From: a virus
Virus record (IMG/VR): IMGVR_UViG_3300020452_000997
Coordinates: 1 to 53,022 of that record
Length of the DNA: 53,022 bases
Strand: one strand, 5' to 3'
The notes under the pieces are model-generated. The model saw only the letters and a program-made list of their open reading frames with translations, was not told the origin of the DNA and did no database searches. The translations under genes and the position numbers were made by a program. Below, in pieces: positions 37,635 to 45,041 of the stretch. Each line of letters starts with the position of its first letter. The stretch's first letter is position 1.

Positions 37635-37640
37635 ATTATA
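37635..37640 (-). promoter_or_regulatory. -10 element TATAAT of leader cassette
   Basis: Leftward TATAAT, 13 bases before AAAGGAG of the peptidase-like gene. The -35 is poor (ATTTCA at 17 bases). Confidence 0.55.
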
Positions 37641-37645
37641 GCAGA

Positions 37646-37816
37646 TCACCAGAGAGATGAAATTCTTCCGTGATCAATCATAGCATTAGGCTTTTTTTCA
37701 CACCAAGTGTAAACACCTGTTTGGGACTGCAGAAAAGTTGGATAGGTCTGCAGTACTACTGGCTCGCCATCGGGGTCGAAGTAGTAAACGCAGTAAGCAT
37801 GGATGGGATCCTTCAT
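37646..37816 (-). CDS. Small aromatic-rich protein, 56 aa
   Basis: The frame runs from ATG 37816 to TGA 37646-37648. It reads MKDPIHAYCVYYFDPDGEPV, then VLQTYPTFLQSQTGVYTWCE. It is beta-rich with paired cysteines. It has its own strong promoter upstream (37843-37871) and AGGA at a long spacing. The family is unknown. Confidence 0.55.
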   Translation of the reverse strand: MKDPIHAYCVYYFDPDGEPVVLQTYPTFLQSQTGVYTWCEKKPNAMIDHGRISSLW

Positions 37817-37842
37817 CTAGAGTTTTTCCTGCTGACAAGTTA

Positions 37843-37871
37843 AGCATACCAGGCCCAATGACCCTTGTCAA
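37843..37871 (-). promoter_or_regulatory. Sigma70-like promoter TTGACA-17-TATGCT
   Basis: Leftward -35 TTGACA (37866-37871, consensus) and -10 TATGCT (37843-37848) with exactly 17 bases between. It is 26 bases before the 56-aa gene. Confidence 0.75.
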
Positions 37872-37878
37872 CTATTCA

Positions 37879-37944
37879 CTATTTTTTAATAATTCCAAAG
37901 ATGAAAAGCAAAATCAAAGAAGACATAACAAAAGCAATCGCCAT
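37879..37944 (-). CDS. Possible 21-aa membrane peptide
   Basis: MAIAFVMSSLILLFIFGIIK-K is one hydrophobic helix with a basic end, between ATG 37944 and TAG 37879-37881. There is no ribosome site, so it could be chance. Cyanophages do encode such peptides. The gap 37945-38026 shows nothing else. Confidence 0.25.
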   Translation of the reverse strand: MAIAFVMSSLILLFIFGIIKK

Positions 37945-38026
37945 GACTAAGACGCATAGTTACGCTTGATTTTACCTTTTTAAGCAACCAAATTACACGT
38001 AAATATAATTAATGTGTTGAGCATAA

Positions 38027-38050
38027 CAAAAACCCCTCTTGTGAGGGGTT
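38027..38050 (-). terminator. Rho-independent terminator
   Basis: Leftward AACCCCTC-ACAA-GAGGGGTT followed by TTTG, 16 bases after the 57-aa gene. Confidence 0.8.
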
Positions 38051-38065
38051 GAAGCGAGTAATCAG

Positions 38066-38239
38066 CTACTTAATATAACCAACCCCTCGATAGTTGCATT
38101 CTAGAGGTCTGTCAAGGGTTGGAGGTTGATGAGCAGAAATGTATGCAGAACCCCTGTAAGTCTTGCTCATAAGAAATTGAGCTTTGCTTAAGCTGGTTTG
38201 ACGCTTATGCTGTTCTTTAATGATTTGTAGCACGTTCAT
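38066..38239 (-). CDS. DUF4278-like small protein, 57 aa
   Basis: The frame runs from ATG 38239, with GGAG seven bases upstream, to TAG 38066-38068. The C-terminal part holds two YRG motifs (MSKTYRGSAYISAHQPP and LECNYRGVGYIK), the hallmark of the small cyanobacterial DUF4278 family. The N-terminal helix (MNVLQIIKEQHKRQTSLSKA) is basic. The function of the family is unknown. It is a single-gene transcript with its own terminator. Confidence 0.6.
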   Translation of the reverse strand: MNVLQIIKEQHKRQTSLSKAQFLMSKTYRGSAYISAHQPPTLDRPLECNYRGVGYIK

Positions 38240-38256
38240 GGCTTCTCTCCATGAAA

Positions 38257-38285
38257 GCCTAGGTCCCCGTCGTATGGCCTAGGTC
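38257..38285. repeat. Direct repeat GCCTAGGTC x2 upstream of the DUF4278-like gene
   Basis: Identical nonamers at 38257-38265 and 38277-38285, 20 bases apart (two helical turns), each centred on the palindrome CCTAGG. Position 18-46 bases before the ATG suggests a regulator or activator site. Confidence 0.5.
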
Positions 38286-38331
38286 GGACTGCACTCCCAA
38301 AGAGTCGACGATTCTATTTATTTTACCATGG

Positions 38332-38778
38332 TCAGAACAACAGCAACTGAAGATGGTTCCTGACGATCACTCTATCATGGATCTGGCTGTCAAGTAAGGC
38401 AACAGTAGCGCCCTTGCCGACGAAACAAGTATCCTTCTGGCCATTGTGGCCAAGGAAAAGGCGCACACCCTCGGGGATAAGGTCTAGAGCTCCTGCAGCA
38501 TCCAAGAGACCATTCAGTCGCTCTCTAGTGGTCCTTGACGGCCTTCCCTTCGAGTCAAAAAAGCCTCCGTTGCGAAGTGTCAAGCATTGAGAGGAAAGCT
38601 CAAAAATCGAGATCCCGAACAGAAGGACCTCGAAGGTTAGCTCTTGAGTAAGCCTGTTCTTCTTGACCGAGACTGTGGTGTTCCCCTTTGTTTCGCTAAG
38701 AAGGGTAGAGGGGTTTCTAATAAAGTCCGATAAGCGATCGGCTGCGAACTGGGTAAGTGTGCGGTTTGATCTAGTCAT
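38332..38778 (-). CDS. Hypothetical protein, 148 aa
   Basis: ATG 38778 has AAGGA at good spacing. The protein reads MTRSNRTLTQFAADRLSDFI, then VSVKKNRLTQELTFEVLLFG and RTTRERLNGLLDAAGALDLI. It is mixed alpha/beta with a basic start and no known motif. It ends about 50 bases before the repeat region. Confidence 0.6.
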   Translation of the reverse strand: MTRSNRTLTQFAADRLSDFIRNPSTLLSETKGNTTVSVKKNRLTQELTFEVLLFGISIFELSSQCLTLRNGGFFDSKGRPSRTTRERLNGLLDAAGALDLIPEGVRLFLGHNGQKDTCFVGKGATVALLDSQIHDRVIVRNHLQLLLF

Positions 38779-38779
38779 T

Positions 38780-38995
38780 TTAAAATCCTTGGTTGTTTTG
38801 AAGCTCGGCTTCAGACTCGAAGTCTACATAAAGGTCTTCTTGAATTGCCTCGCACGAAAGAAAGTCTATCATATTAAAACGAATAAATTTCATTTCTTCG
38901 TACAAGTCTTCATCTATTTCAACCTTGCGAACGTGCTCAGCTATTAAATGGCAAGCATTCTTAAACTTTAACGATTTGTCATAAATCTTTCCCAT
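38780..38995 (-). CDS. Acidic hypothetical protein, 71 aa
   Basis: A perfect AAGGAG lies seven bases before ATG 38995. It reads MGKIYDKSLKFKNACHLIAE, then HVRKVEIDEDLYEEMKFIRF and ends in an acidic tail. The phrase (I/A)DEDLYxE also occurs in the small Cys-rich protein at 44604-44801. It is helical, of unknown family. Confidence 0.65.
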   Translation of the reverse strand: MGKIYDKSLKFKNACHLIAEHVRKVEIDEDLYEEMKFIRFNMIDFLSCEAIQEDLYVDFESEAELQNNQGF

Positions 38996-39116
38996 TAGTT
39001 TTCTCCTTTTGAATTAGTTGAAAAAGTTTGTCATAGCCAGGAGGATTAAGGTCTGGCCTTGCCTTAAAGATAGCTCGCCAATCAGTTCCTCTGACGTGTT
39101 CGTTAAGTTTCTTCAT
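38979..39116 (-). CDS. Small hypothetical protein, 45 aa
   Basis: The shorter start ATG 39116 (overlapping the previous stop by 14 bases) gives MKKLNEHVRGTDWRAIFKAR, then PDLNPPGYDKLFQLIQKEKT. The longer frame from 39257 lies within the neighbour and contains implausible sequence. The protein is basic and helical. Confidence 0.45.
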   Translation of the reverse strand: MKKLNEHVRGTDWRAIFKARPDLNPPGYDKLFQLIQKEKTNGKDL

Positions 39117-39447
39117 AATTGGGAGGCAATTGAGACGCTGGTCCTTTCCAGTACCAGAATCGCTTCTCTCTTTTACTAAGCCTTTGGTCATAGAACACCA
39201 AGACCTGTGTCCAAGTAGCGCCCCATAAATCTTGAGCAAAAACAGCGTAAGCACCACAACGAGAAGCAGCTATGTCAGGCACAAAACGTTTGCCATTTCT
39301 GTTCCAAGAAGGCTGCTTGCCTTTCCATTGCAGGGAGCAGGAAGGCCATGGAAGTTCTTCTCTGTCGTAGAGAACGCAAACAGGGCCTACTATTTCATAG
39401 ATAAAATTGCCGCCGTAAGACCTGATTTTTTTTCCATTTTCAAGCAT
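39103..39447 (-). CDS. Hypothetical protein, 114 aa
   Basis: ATG 39447, six bases after the previous stop. It reads MLENGKKIRSYGGNFIYEIV, then KRFVPDIAASRCGAYAVFAQ and ATWTQVLVFYDQRLSKREKR. It is a beta-rich, basic, aromatic-rich protein. The family is unknown. Confidence 0.55.
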   Translation of the reverse strand: MLENGKKIRSYGGNFIYEIVGPVCVLYDREELPWPSCSLQWKGKQPSWNRNGKRFVPDIAASRCGAYAVFAQDLWGATWTQVLVFYDQRLSKREKRFWYWKGPASQLPPNYEET

Positions 39448-39453
39448 CGTACT

Positions 39454-39699
39454 TTAGCTCTCATATCTGTAGTCAGATAAATTTATCACTACTCCTTCAA
39501 AAATTACGCTCACGTCAATTAAAGAGTTTTCAAATTCAGAAGCAAACTCTTTGGCTTCTTGTACCGTTTCAAAAGCTATTTCAACAATTTGATTGCCTTC
39601 TGCCGAAAAGTCAGCAGCATATTCAGGCTTAAAGGTGTAGCGAGCAACTACAGCCACTTGGTCAGCGGCTCCAGAACCTAGCCAGTAAGAGAGGGTCAT
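39454..39699 (-). CDS. Hypothetical protein, 81 aa
   Basis: ATG 39699 is chosen because AAAGG lies eight bases upstream and a promoter-like site (39727-39737) lies before it. A GTG at 39747 would put the start upstream of that site. It reads MTLSYWLGSGAADQVAVVAR, then AEGNQIVEIAFETVQEAKEF. It has a ferredoxin-like alternation of strands and helices. The family is unknown. Confidence 0.55.
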   Translation of the reverse strand: MTLSYWLGSGAADQVAVVARYTFKPEYAADFSAEGNQIVEIAFETVQEAKEFASEFENSLIDVSVIFEGVVINLSDYRYES

Positions 39700-39726
39700 T
39701 GCAATAGCCTTTGAGCTCGGTTCTTG

Positions 39727-39737
39727 AAGTATACCAT
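39727..39737 (-). promoter_or_regulatory. Late-promoter-like element, TGGTATACTT subtype
   Basis: Leftward ATGGTATACTT, 27 bases before the 81-aa gene. The same subtype at the same distance occurs before the metallophosphoesterase gene. Confidence 0.4.
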
Positions 39738-39749
39738 ATAGACGCACCT

Positions 39750-41246
39750 TTAAAGGGTAGAGTCGTCTAATCCTGCTAGGCTTGCTGGCTTGACCTCTGC
39801 GTCATCTTGCTCGATCACAGGCTCTGGATCGATGGTTTTGGCTTCTTCTTCGATCCTGGTCAACTCTTCTTCAATTACCAGATCAGGATCAAGAACTCCA
39901 CCCCTCTGCAGCTCGTCCAAAAGCGTCCTTTTAGACATTGCCGCGTTTCTCATCAGGTTGATCAGCTGGGCCACCTCTGAAGCCTCTAGTGGCTTGCTTA
40001 TCAAGGAATCGTTTACGGCTAAGCCTGACTCGCTCGTAACAGATTCCTTTTCTCCTGAGTACCAAGCCCATAACCGAAGCAAGGTCTTAAACATTGAGGT
40101 TTTGTTGCGAATCAAAGCAGCGACGCTAGACGTTACCTGAGAAGCTCTCAAGGATGCCTCTGTAGCTGTTTTGACGTTTGCCCCATAAAGAAAATTTAAA
40201 GAGCTTCGATCCATCAACTCTTCTATATGTTTGATTTCGGATTGATGGCGCTCTAGGGACTTGCCTGTCGGTTCGGCAAAGCGGAACTCACCTCCTTCTC
40301 CAAGATCTACAGCAGTGTTTGGTCCCAATACAAGCCGATCGGGGAGGCCGTCAGGTCCGAGCGGAGCACCTCTTCTTACAGGTACCGGCATGGCACACTT
40401 GTGAAGAAGCTCAGCCAGGTCAGAACGCATTTGAAAGTGTTGAATACTGAGATCGGCTAATCCGTCCATAGGCAGGTCTCCTTGGGCGAAACGGCTGGTA
40501 GTAGCCCCATACCAAACCAGAGGTACGATCGGCATACCTGTTCCAGCTTCATCAATTTTTTGGTTCTCCCAGCGTTTTGAATTTGTTTTAATCAAGCGAT
40601 ATGTCTCAACTTTTCCTGGCGTAAGGACGTAATAAACAGGCTCTACCGAGGATCCAAAGCCAGCGCCAGGACTAGGAACGCTTCTTAATTGACGAACGGT
40701 CACTTTCTCCACTGTTTCTACCCCTCGCTCGTAACTCACTTGCCAGTTTATAACATCTGATCGTCGAATAGAAATCAAATACGGATGTCGACCATCGTTC
40801 ATTTGATCAAAAAAGTTATCCGCTCCATTATCAGGCATCATGTCAACCATGAGAAAAGAACCGCCATCACGAAGAACGGTTTCGTCAACCATTGTCAAGA
40901 AGCTCTGCATGCTAGAGCCCTGCAGATCCACATTGTATTGGCTGTTCTCCATGCTCGGAGGAGCGTCAATAATCTGAAAACGACTAAGCAGTCCAGCGTA
41001 AGATCGAATCGAGTCGCGATAAATAGGAGTGTAAGTAGACCTTTCTAACCGAGCAGAATATGCATTACTTGGCTCTGCTGGCTCACGATGCAAGTATTTG
41101 CTTTTTGCCGTACCAAGGCCGTCTGAGTTAAATAGCGCCCAACAGTCTTCAGCTCGCTCTAGCTGAGGAAGCAACTTAAAAATTTCTGGACGATGGTAAC
41201 TGACCAGATTTGGATCGTTCGTGGGGTGCTGAATTTTTTGAGACAT
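39750..41246 (-). CDS. Portal protein (DUF4055-like), 498 aa
   Basis: The opening (PNLVSYHRPEIFKLLPQLER, CWALFNSDGLGTAKSKYLHR) and the core (AYSARLERSTYTPIYRDSIR, SMQSFLTMVDETVLRDGGSF, IVPLVWYGATTSRFAQGDLP, HMLIHK-like LAELLHKCAMPVPVRRG) follow the DUF4055 family of phage portals. A portal forms the dodecameric ring through which DNA enters the head. Length is normal. Unusually, it is separated from the terminase genes by 8 kb of metabolism and replication genes. Confidence 0.8.
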   Translation of the reverse strand: MSQKIQHPTNDPNLVSYHRPEIFKLLPQLERAEDCWALFNSDGLGTAKSKYLHREPAEPSNAYSARLERSTYTPIYRDSIRSYAGLLSRFQIIDAPPSMENSQYNVDLQGSSMQSFLTMVDETVLRDGGSFLMVDMMPDNGADNFFDQMNDGRHPYLISIRRSDVINWQVSYERGVETVEKVTVRQLRSVPSPGAGFGSSVEPVYYVLTPGKVETYRLIKTNSKRWENQKIDEAGTGMPIVPLVWYGATTSRFAQGDLPMDGLADLSIQHFQMRSDLAELLHKCAMPVPVRRGAPLGPDGLPDRLVLGPNTAVDLGEGGEFRFAEPTGKSLERHQSEIKHIEELMDRSSLNFLYGANVKTATEASLRASQVTSSVAALIRNKTSMFKTLLRLWAWYSGEKESVTSESGLAVNDSLISKPLEASEVAQLINLMRNAAMSKRTLLDELQRGGVLDPDLVIEEELTRIEEEAKTIDPEPVIEQDDAEVKPASLAGLDDSTL

Positions 41247-41345
41247 AGCAATCGCTGCGATGGTAGGCGTCGCGCCATAATAGATGGATACTTAGAAGCA
41301 TCTCGCCTCCATGCTGTTAGTTTGCCTGAAACTCAAATAGTTAAT

Positions 41346-41846
41346 TCAACCTTTGCTTATTTGGACAGTAGAGTCTCTGTGATATCGACCTGTAACAGAA
41401 TAAGGACGCAAAGGAGTGCTTTCTAGCCTAATAAAACGCAACTGCCCTATTCTGAGCCCGGCTCGCAAAGGTAACTCACTAAAACGTCTTAAGTTGCTGA
41501 GCTCAAGAGTGATTACCCCATGAAAGCCAGGATCGATATATGCAGAAAGAGCATGTTGATAGCCTTCCCTACCCCGTGATGATTTAAGCTGAAATACACA
41601 TTCTGTTGAAATAGGCACTCTTATCCATTCGGCGGTTCTAGCTAACACGAAAGACCCTGGAGGCATGTAAAAATCTTGATCTTTTATGTTTACTTCAACA
41701 AAACCACCGTGATCATTTTCTACTAAAATTTCATTACCAAGAGTTACATCGATCGAAGCTGGATTAATCATGTTGGGATCAAAAGGTTCGACTATGCCTT
41801 GGCTGCGGCAAAGTCTTCTGAGTTGATGGTCTACTAATGTTGACAT
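41346..41846 (-). CDS. dcd: dCTP deaminase, 166 aa
   Basis: ATG 41846 begins MSTLVDHQLRRLCRSQGIVE, which aligns with the family's normal start. An upstream TTG would extend into the previous gene. Family motifs: FDPNMINPASIDVTLGNEIL, LKSSRGREGYQHALSAYIDP, then GFHGVITLELSNL, where the Glu after ITL is the position of the catalytic Glu of dCTP deaminases. The enzyme converts dCTP to dUTP, feeding dTTP synthesis. It follows the ribonucleotide reductase closely, forming a nucleotide-supply group. Confidence 0.88.
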   Translation of the reverse strand: MSTLVDHQLRRLCRSQGIVEPFDPNMINPASIDVTLGNEILVENDHGGFVEVNIKDQDFYMPPGSFVLARTAEWIRVPISTECVFQLKSSRGREGYQHALSAYIDPGFHGVITLELSNLRRFSELPLRAGLRIGQLRFIRLESTPLRPYSVTGRYHRDSTVQISKG

Positions 41847-41853
41847 GCTTTTT

Positions 41854-42057
41854 TCAGTAAGAGAAATACTTTTTACGAAGCCTAAGGAAAGAAGCCCAAG
41901 CGGTTTCGACAGGATTTGTGTCAATTCCCGAAGTTTTGCGATACTTTAATTGTTGCTGGTACCAACTAAACTGTTGGCGAAAATTGCCTAAAGATTGTTC
42001 CAAATCAGGATGGTCTGGATATTCAACTTTGTTGATGTGCTCTTTATTCCAAGTCAT
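41854..42057 (-). CDS. Hypothetical protein, 67 aa
   Basis: ATG 42057 overlaps the stop of the 24-codon frame (ATGA). It reads MTWNKEHINKVEYPDHPDLE, then QSLGNFRQQFSWYQQQLKYR. It is helical and basic. A longer frame from GTG 42177 would overlap the reductase by 53 bases and is less likely. It lies 7 bases before dcd. Confidence 0.5.
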   Translation of the reverse strand: MTWNKEHINKVEYPDHPDLEQSLGNFRQQFSWYQQQLKYRKTSGIDTNPVETAWASFLRLRKKYFSY

Positions 42058-42128
42058 GTCCTTGAAAAGTAAGGCAAGAGACCCCGAAGCGTTTTTCTCG
42101 CCTCGGGTGAAAAACGATCGTTGCTCAT
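42054..42128 (-). CDS. Possible 24-aa peptide bridging nrdJ and the 67-aa gene
   Basis: ATG 42128 overlaps the nrdJ stop (ATGA) and its own TGA overlaps the next ATG (ATGA). It reads MSNDRFSPEARKTLRGLLPY-FSRT. It may be a real peptide or just a translational relay. AAGGAG lies one base before the ATG, too close for a classical site. Confidence 0.35.
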   Translation of the reverse strand: MSNDRFSPEARKTLRGLLPYFSRT

Positions 42129-44476
42129 ACTCCTTTCTCTCTTTCGTCAGCGTCGGCTTTAGCGATACAGGCAGCACTTGAACATGAAGTCACTGATTCC
42201 AAAGAGTACTCCTCACTGTCGAAACGATTCAGTATATCAAGAAAGTCTTCGCCAGAGTCGGAAATCAACTGAATCGTAACTAACTTGTCATAAGTAGCTT
42301 TATCAATTGGTTCAAAAGGAAGACGGGGGAATGTTCCACCATCAACATCAAATCGAGCCAATAAAGCCGCAGAAATGTAGCCAGTACCTTCCTCAATGCT
42401 TTCATGAATCAATCCAGATAAAGACTCAATTTCGTTTTCACGAAGCTCGATAGTAGCCGAGGTATTGTGGTCTGTATAGAAACTTTGAACATTCATGTAA
42501 AGACCCCACTGAGCCTCCACGGGGAGCTGAGCTAAATCAAATTCATCACAGCCAGGAATGTTGGCCCAACTTACTTCGGTCGGGATTTCCACCAAGACTT
42601 CTTGGACACGAGGGTCGTTAATATCGTCAAGGAGGTTGCCTTCATTGTCTCGTGCCGACTGAGCGGGGATGACGGAGAAGCCTTTTTCGAGGAGAGTTGG
42701 TACCAAAGGATCATTGATTCCGAGAGTGATACGACGAATGAAGCGTTGAGCCTTGGGAGGATGCCAGCCAGAGGAAGCTCCTGTCAAGAGACTCTTAGTG
42801 CCAGCAGGTTGAACGGTAGTGATCCGATTAGGTACGCGGAGCTCGTGCTTGGCGCAATAGTCTTCAACGCCCTTGTGAGCGGCATTACGCCACCGGCTAA
42901 GGTGCGACTGCTCCAGGCCGTTAAAAAGATCCGACGCCTTGCGGCCCTTACGACCTTCCATCATCCACTTCAACCACTCGTAGCCGCCAGAATGCACCAA
43001 GAAATCAAACAAGCCAGTGAAAGAGACACCAACGATTGGATCGATCTCCCGACTGTACTGGTATCTTTCGTGGACGAATTCATGCTGTAGTAGCGCAGCG
43101 ACCTGGAGTCCAGCAGCATAAAATGCGGCTTCTTGTGCTTCATAGTCTTTAGGGTCAATGTTATTGAGGTGGACCTCTGCCAGGTTGCAGTGAAAGTCAC
43201 GGCCGATGATTTCGCCGCAAGGGTTGAGGCCATAGCGATCCATGCGGTGCTGGAGTTCTCGTTTCGAGAATGGCACCTCGTATGCACGAGAGAGGAACTT
43301 GAGGTAGTTCTTGGCGGCTTCGCGACCATTGTTGACATAAGTGTTCAAGAAGTGACTCCGCTTTCTGCACGTCTTGAGTAAATCTGCGTTAGCACGAGCC
43401 ACTGCCTCAGGGACGTACTGGATCGCACCTTCGCCTGACTCAAATTGCAAACGCACAGCACTCTTCACTTCTTCCAGAGAAGGCTTGGTATGATAGCAGC
43501 GAGTGTGGTTAGCCATACGAAGAGCTTCTTTCTTCGGGTCTACACGCCAGTTCCCTGCCTCGTCTTGGGAGTACAGGCCCAGCTTGGCCGTGGTCGCTTC
43601 CTGGTTATCCTGAGAAAACTGACGCATGCCAGCAGAGCGACGGATGTTACCAGCTACGATGGCAGTAGCAGCTTCATCGATAAGCAGGCAGGCTTCAACT
43701 GGAGTCAGTTGACGTCCAACCGCACCATTAAGAATATCGATGACTCTTACAAAAGTTTCTTCTAGCTTGACAGGGTTAGACGTGCCCCCAAAGCCCTTAA
43801 GTTTTTCTCCTGCTGGGCGAACGTTCCCAAAGTCAATGCGTACAGACTCAGTGTTACGCTTATTCAGGTGAGGCTGCTTATAAAAACAGGCCAAATTAAT
43901 CAACGCTTGATAAGCGTCTCTCCATCCCTTCCTAGAGTCTCCAACAGCTATCGTAACCCATTCGTATGGGCCGCCTGCGTAAAGGGGAGTTCCGCCCTCT
44001 CTTATTATCTGAGTGTTTTCGGTGCGCTTACTCTCTGGGACACTGCCCGGAGATCTTCCAGGGAATTGAAGAATCCTTGTCTGCACCGGAGGTAATTGAG
44101 CTACGATAGAGTCCTCTAGCACCGCGCCTGTCCCTGAGCCCTGCATAGCAAGGTCTACAAGCAACCCAAAGGCATCCAAGTCGCCAATATGAGTCGAGGT
44201 GCAGTTGTAATAGCCAGAAAAGTTTTCCTGCTTCTTGCTCCATGGAGTGCCAGCGACCCAGAAAGCACGACCAGAAGGAAAAGCTCGTTGCTTTAGAGCC
44301 TGCTCGCGAACAATGCTGTACTCGTCCTGAGTGTATTGGCCTACCAGTGCCAGATCATTGACTGTGCGGAGCATTGCTTGCTCGAAGTTCTCGCGGGTTC
44401 CGTCTTCTTTTCTGCGGCTATATGTGCGGTAAAACACGGTTTCAGCTGATGGAGCATTGCAATTAAACTCGTTCAT
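42125..44476 (-). CDS. nrdJ: Class II (B12-dependent) ribonucleotide reductase, 783 aa
   Basis: The length and motifs fit the monomeric adenosylcobalamin-dependent type: SGYYNCTSTHIGDLDAFGLL with the first active-site Cys, LNPCGEIIGRDFHCNLAEVH (about residue 419) with the NxCxE thiyl motif and second Cys, and the C-terminal pair C765-x4-C770 (CSSAAC) that passes electrons. GTGAVLEDS and LTGASSGWHPPKAQRFIRRI are further family landmarks. It makes deoxynucleotides for phage DNA. The glutaredoxin gene 1.2 kb upstream may provide electrons. A late-promoter-like site is 20 bases upstream. Confidence 0.93.
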   Translation of the reverse strand: MNEFNCNAPSAETVFYRTYSRRKEDGTRENFEQAMLRTVNDLALVGQYTQDEYSIVREQALKQRAFPSGRAFWVAGTPWSKKQENFSGYYNCTSTHIGDLDAFGLLVDLAMQGSGTGAVLEDSIVAQLPPVQTRILQFPGRSPGSVPESKRTENTQIIREGGTPLYAGGPYEWVTIAVGDSRKGWRDAYQALINLACFYKQPHLNKRNTESVRIDFGNVRPAGEKLKGFGGTSNPVKLEETFVRVIDILNGAVGRQLTPVEACLLIDEAATAIVAGNIRRSAGMRQFSQDNQEATTAKLGLYSQDEAGNWRVDPKKEALRMANHTRCYHTKPSLEEVKSAVRLQFESGEGAIQYVPEAVARANADLLKTCRKRSHFLNTYVNNGREAAKNYLKFLSRAYEVPFSKRELQHRMDRYGLNPCGEIIGRDFHCNLAEVHLNNIDPKDYEAQEAAFYAAGLQVAALLQHEFVHERYQYSREIDPIVGVSFTGLFDFLVHSGGYEWLKWMMEGRKGRKASDLFNGLEQSHLSRWRNAAHKGVEDYCAKHELRVPNRITTVQPAGTKSLLTGASSGWHPPKAQRFIRRITLGINDPLVPTLLEKGFSVIPAQSARDNEGNLLDDINDPRVQEVLVEIPTEVSWANIPGCDEFDLAQLPVEAQWGLYMNVQSFYTDHNTSATIELRENEIESLSGLIHESIEEGTGYISAALLARFDVDGGTFPRLPFEPIDKATYDKLVTIQLISDSGEDFLDILNRFDSEEYSLESVTSCSSAACIAKADADEREKGV

Positions 44477-44496
44477 AAAAAAAAATCGCGTGAGAG

Positions 44497-44506
44497 TAGT
44501 TTACCT
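44497..44506 (-). promoter_or_regulatory. Late-promoter-like element (AGGTAAACTA)
   Basis: Leftward AGGTAAACTA, matching GGNANNCTA, 20 bases before nrdJ. The rest of 44507-44603 is T-rich with no gene seen. Confidence 0.45.
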
Positions 44507-44603
44507 GATCGAAATGCATGAGCAAGCTTCAATCAGGACCTTAGCATCAACCTGACGTATCTTGGTTAATTATATTGTTTGTGTTATTTTTTTTACATTT
44601 TTG

Positions 44604-44801
44604 TTAATTCTTTTTTTTAAAATTTTCCTGAGCGTAAGCAGCGATAGATCTCTTCTGCTCTCTTAATTGTTCGATCTCGGAAATCGTCAGATCTAGAAAG
44701 GCAAAGGTACCGTCTTCGATTTCGACGTACAGATCTTCGTCGATGGCTAGGTGTCCGCAGGGGGTACACTTGCAGTCCTCGCATGGCTTCTTACAGGTCA
44801 T
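44604..44801 (-). CDS. Cysteine-rich small protein, 65 aa
   Basis: The N-terminus has five cysteines in 15 residues (MTCKKPCEDCKCTPCGHLAI), then an acidic segment (DEDLYVEIEDGTFAFLDLTI) and a helical basic end. It may bind a metal or iron-sulfur centre. No ribosome site is clear. Its stop is 127 bases before nrdJ. Confidence 0.55.
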   Translation of the reverse strand: MTCKKPCEDCKCTPCGHLAIDEDLYVEIEDGTFAFLDLTISEIEQLREQKRSIAAYAQENFKKKN

Positions 44802-44836
44802 TGTTGTAATAATTTTATTTAATTAAACAAAAAACA

Positions 44837-44968
44837 TTATTTCCCTTGTCCACGATATGCCTTGCAATTTTGTTGCTTAAAGCTTCCGCGCTTGCGAAGT
44901 CCATTTCCCTGAGAAGTCCTTTTTTTAGGACTGCTTTTTGGGGTTGTGGTTTTCGTGAAGAGTACCAT
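44837..44968 (-). CDS. Small basic protein, 43 aa
   Basis: The frame from ATG 44968 to TAA 44837-44839 reads MVLFTKTTTPKSSPKKRTSQ, then GNGLRKRGSFKQQNCKAYRG-QGK. It is Lys/Arg/Gly-rich. Similar short basic proteins ending YRGQGK occur in cyanophages, as far as I recall. It may bind nucleic acid. No clear ribosome site. Confidence 0.5.
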   Translation of the reverse strand: MVLFTKTTTPKSSPKKRTSQGNGLRKRGSFKQQNCKAYRGQGK

Positions 44969-45041
44969 AGTTTTTTGTTTCGGACTTGTTCAGTTTAACA
45001 CAGGGGCGACAAAGGACCCTGCATGTAATGCAACATACCGG

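Noticed and set aside
37738-37950. Rightward 70-codon frame
   Set aside because: It is the reverse of a better-supported leftward gene (37646-37816) and its TTGACA-17-TATGCT promoter.
41346-41924. 192-codon version of dCTP deaminase
   Set aside because: The extension starts at TTG inside the neighbouring gene, and family alignments begin near the internal ATG (41846).
41854-42177. 107-codon version of the gene between nrdJ and dcd
   Set aside because: Its GTG start would overlap nrdJ by 53 bases. The ATG at 42057 is coupled by ATGA and gives a compact layout.
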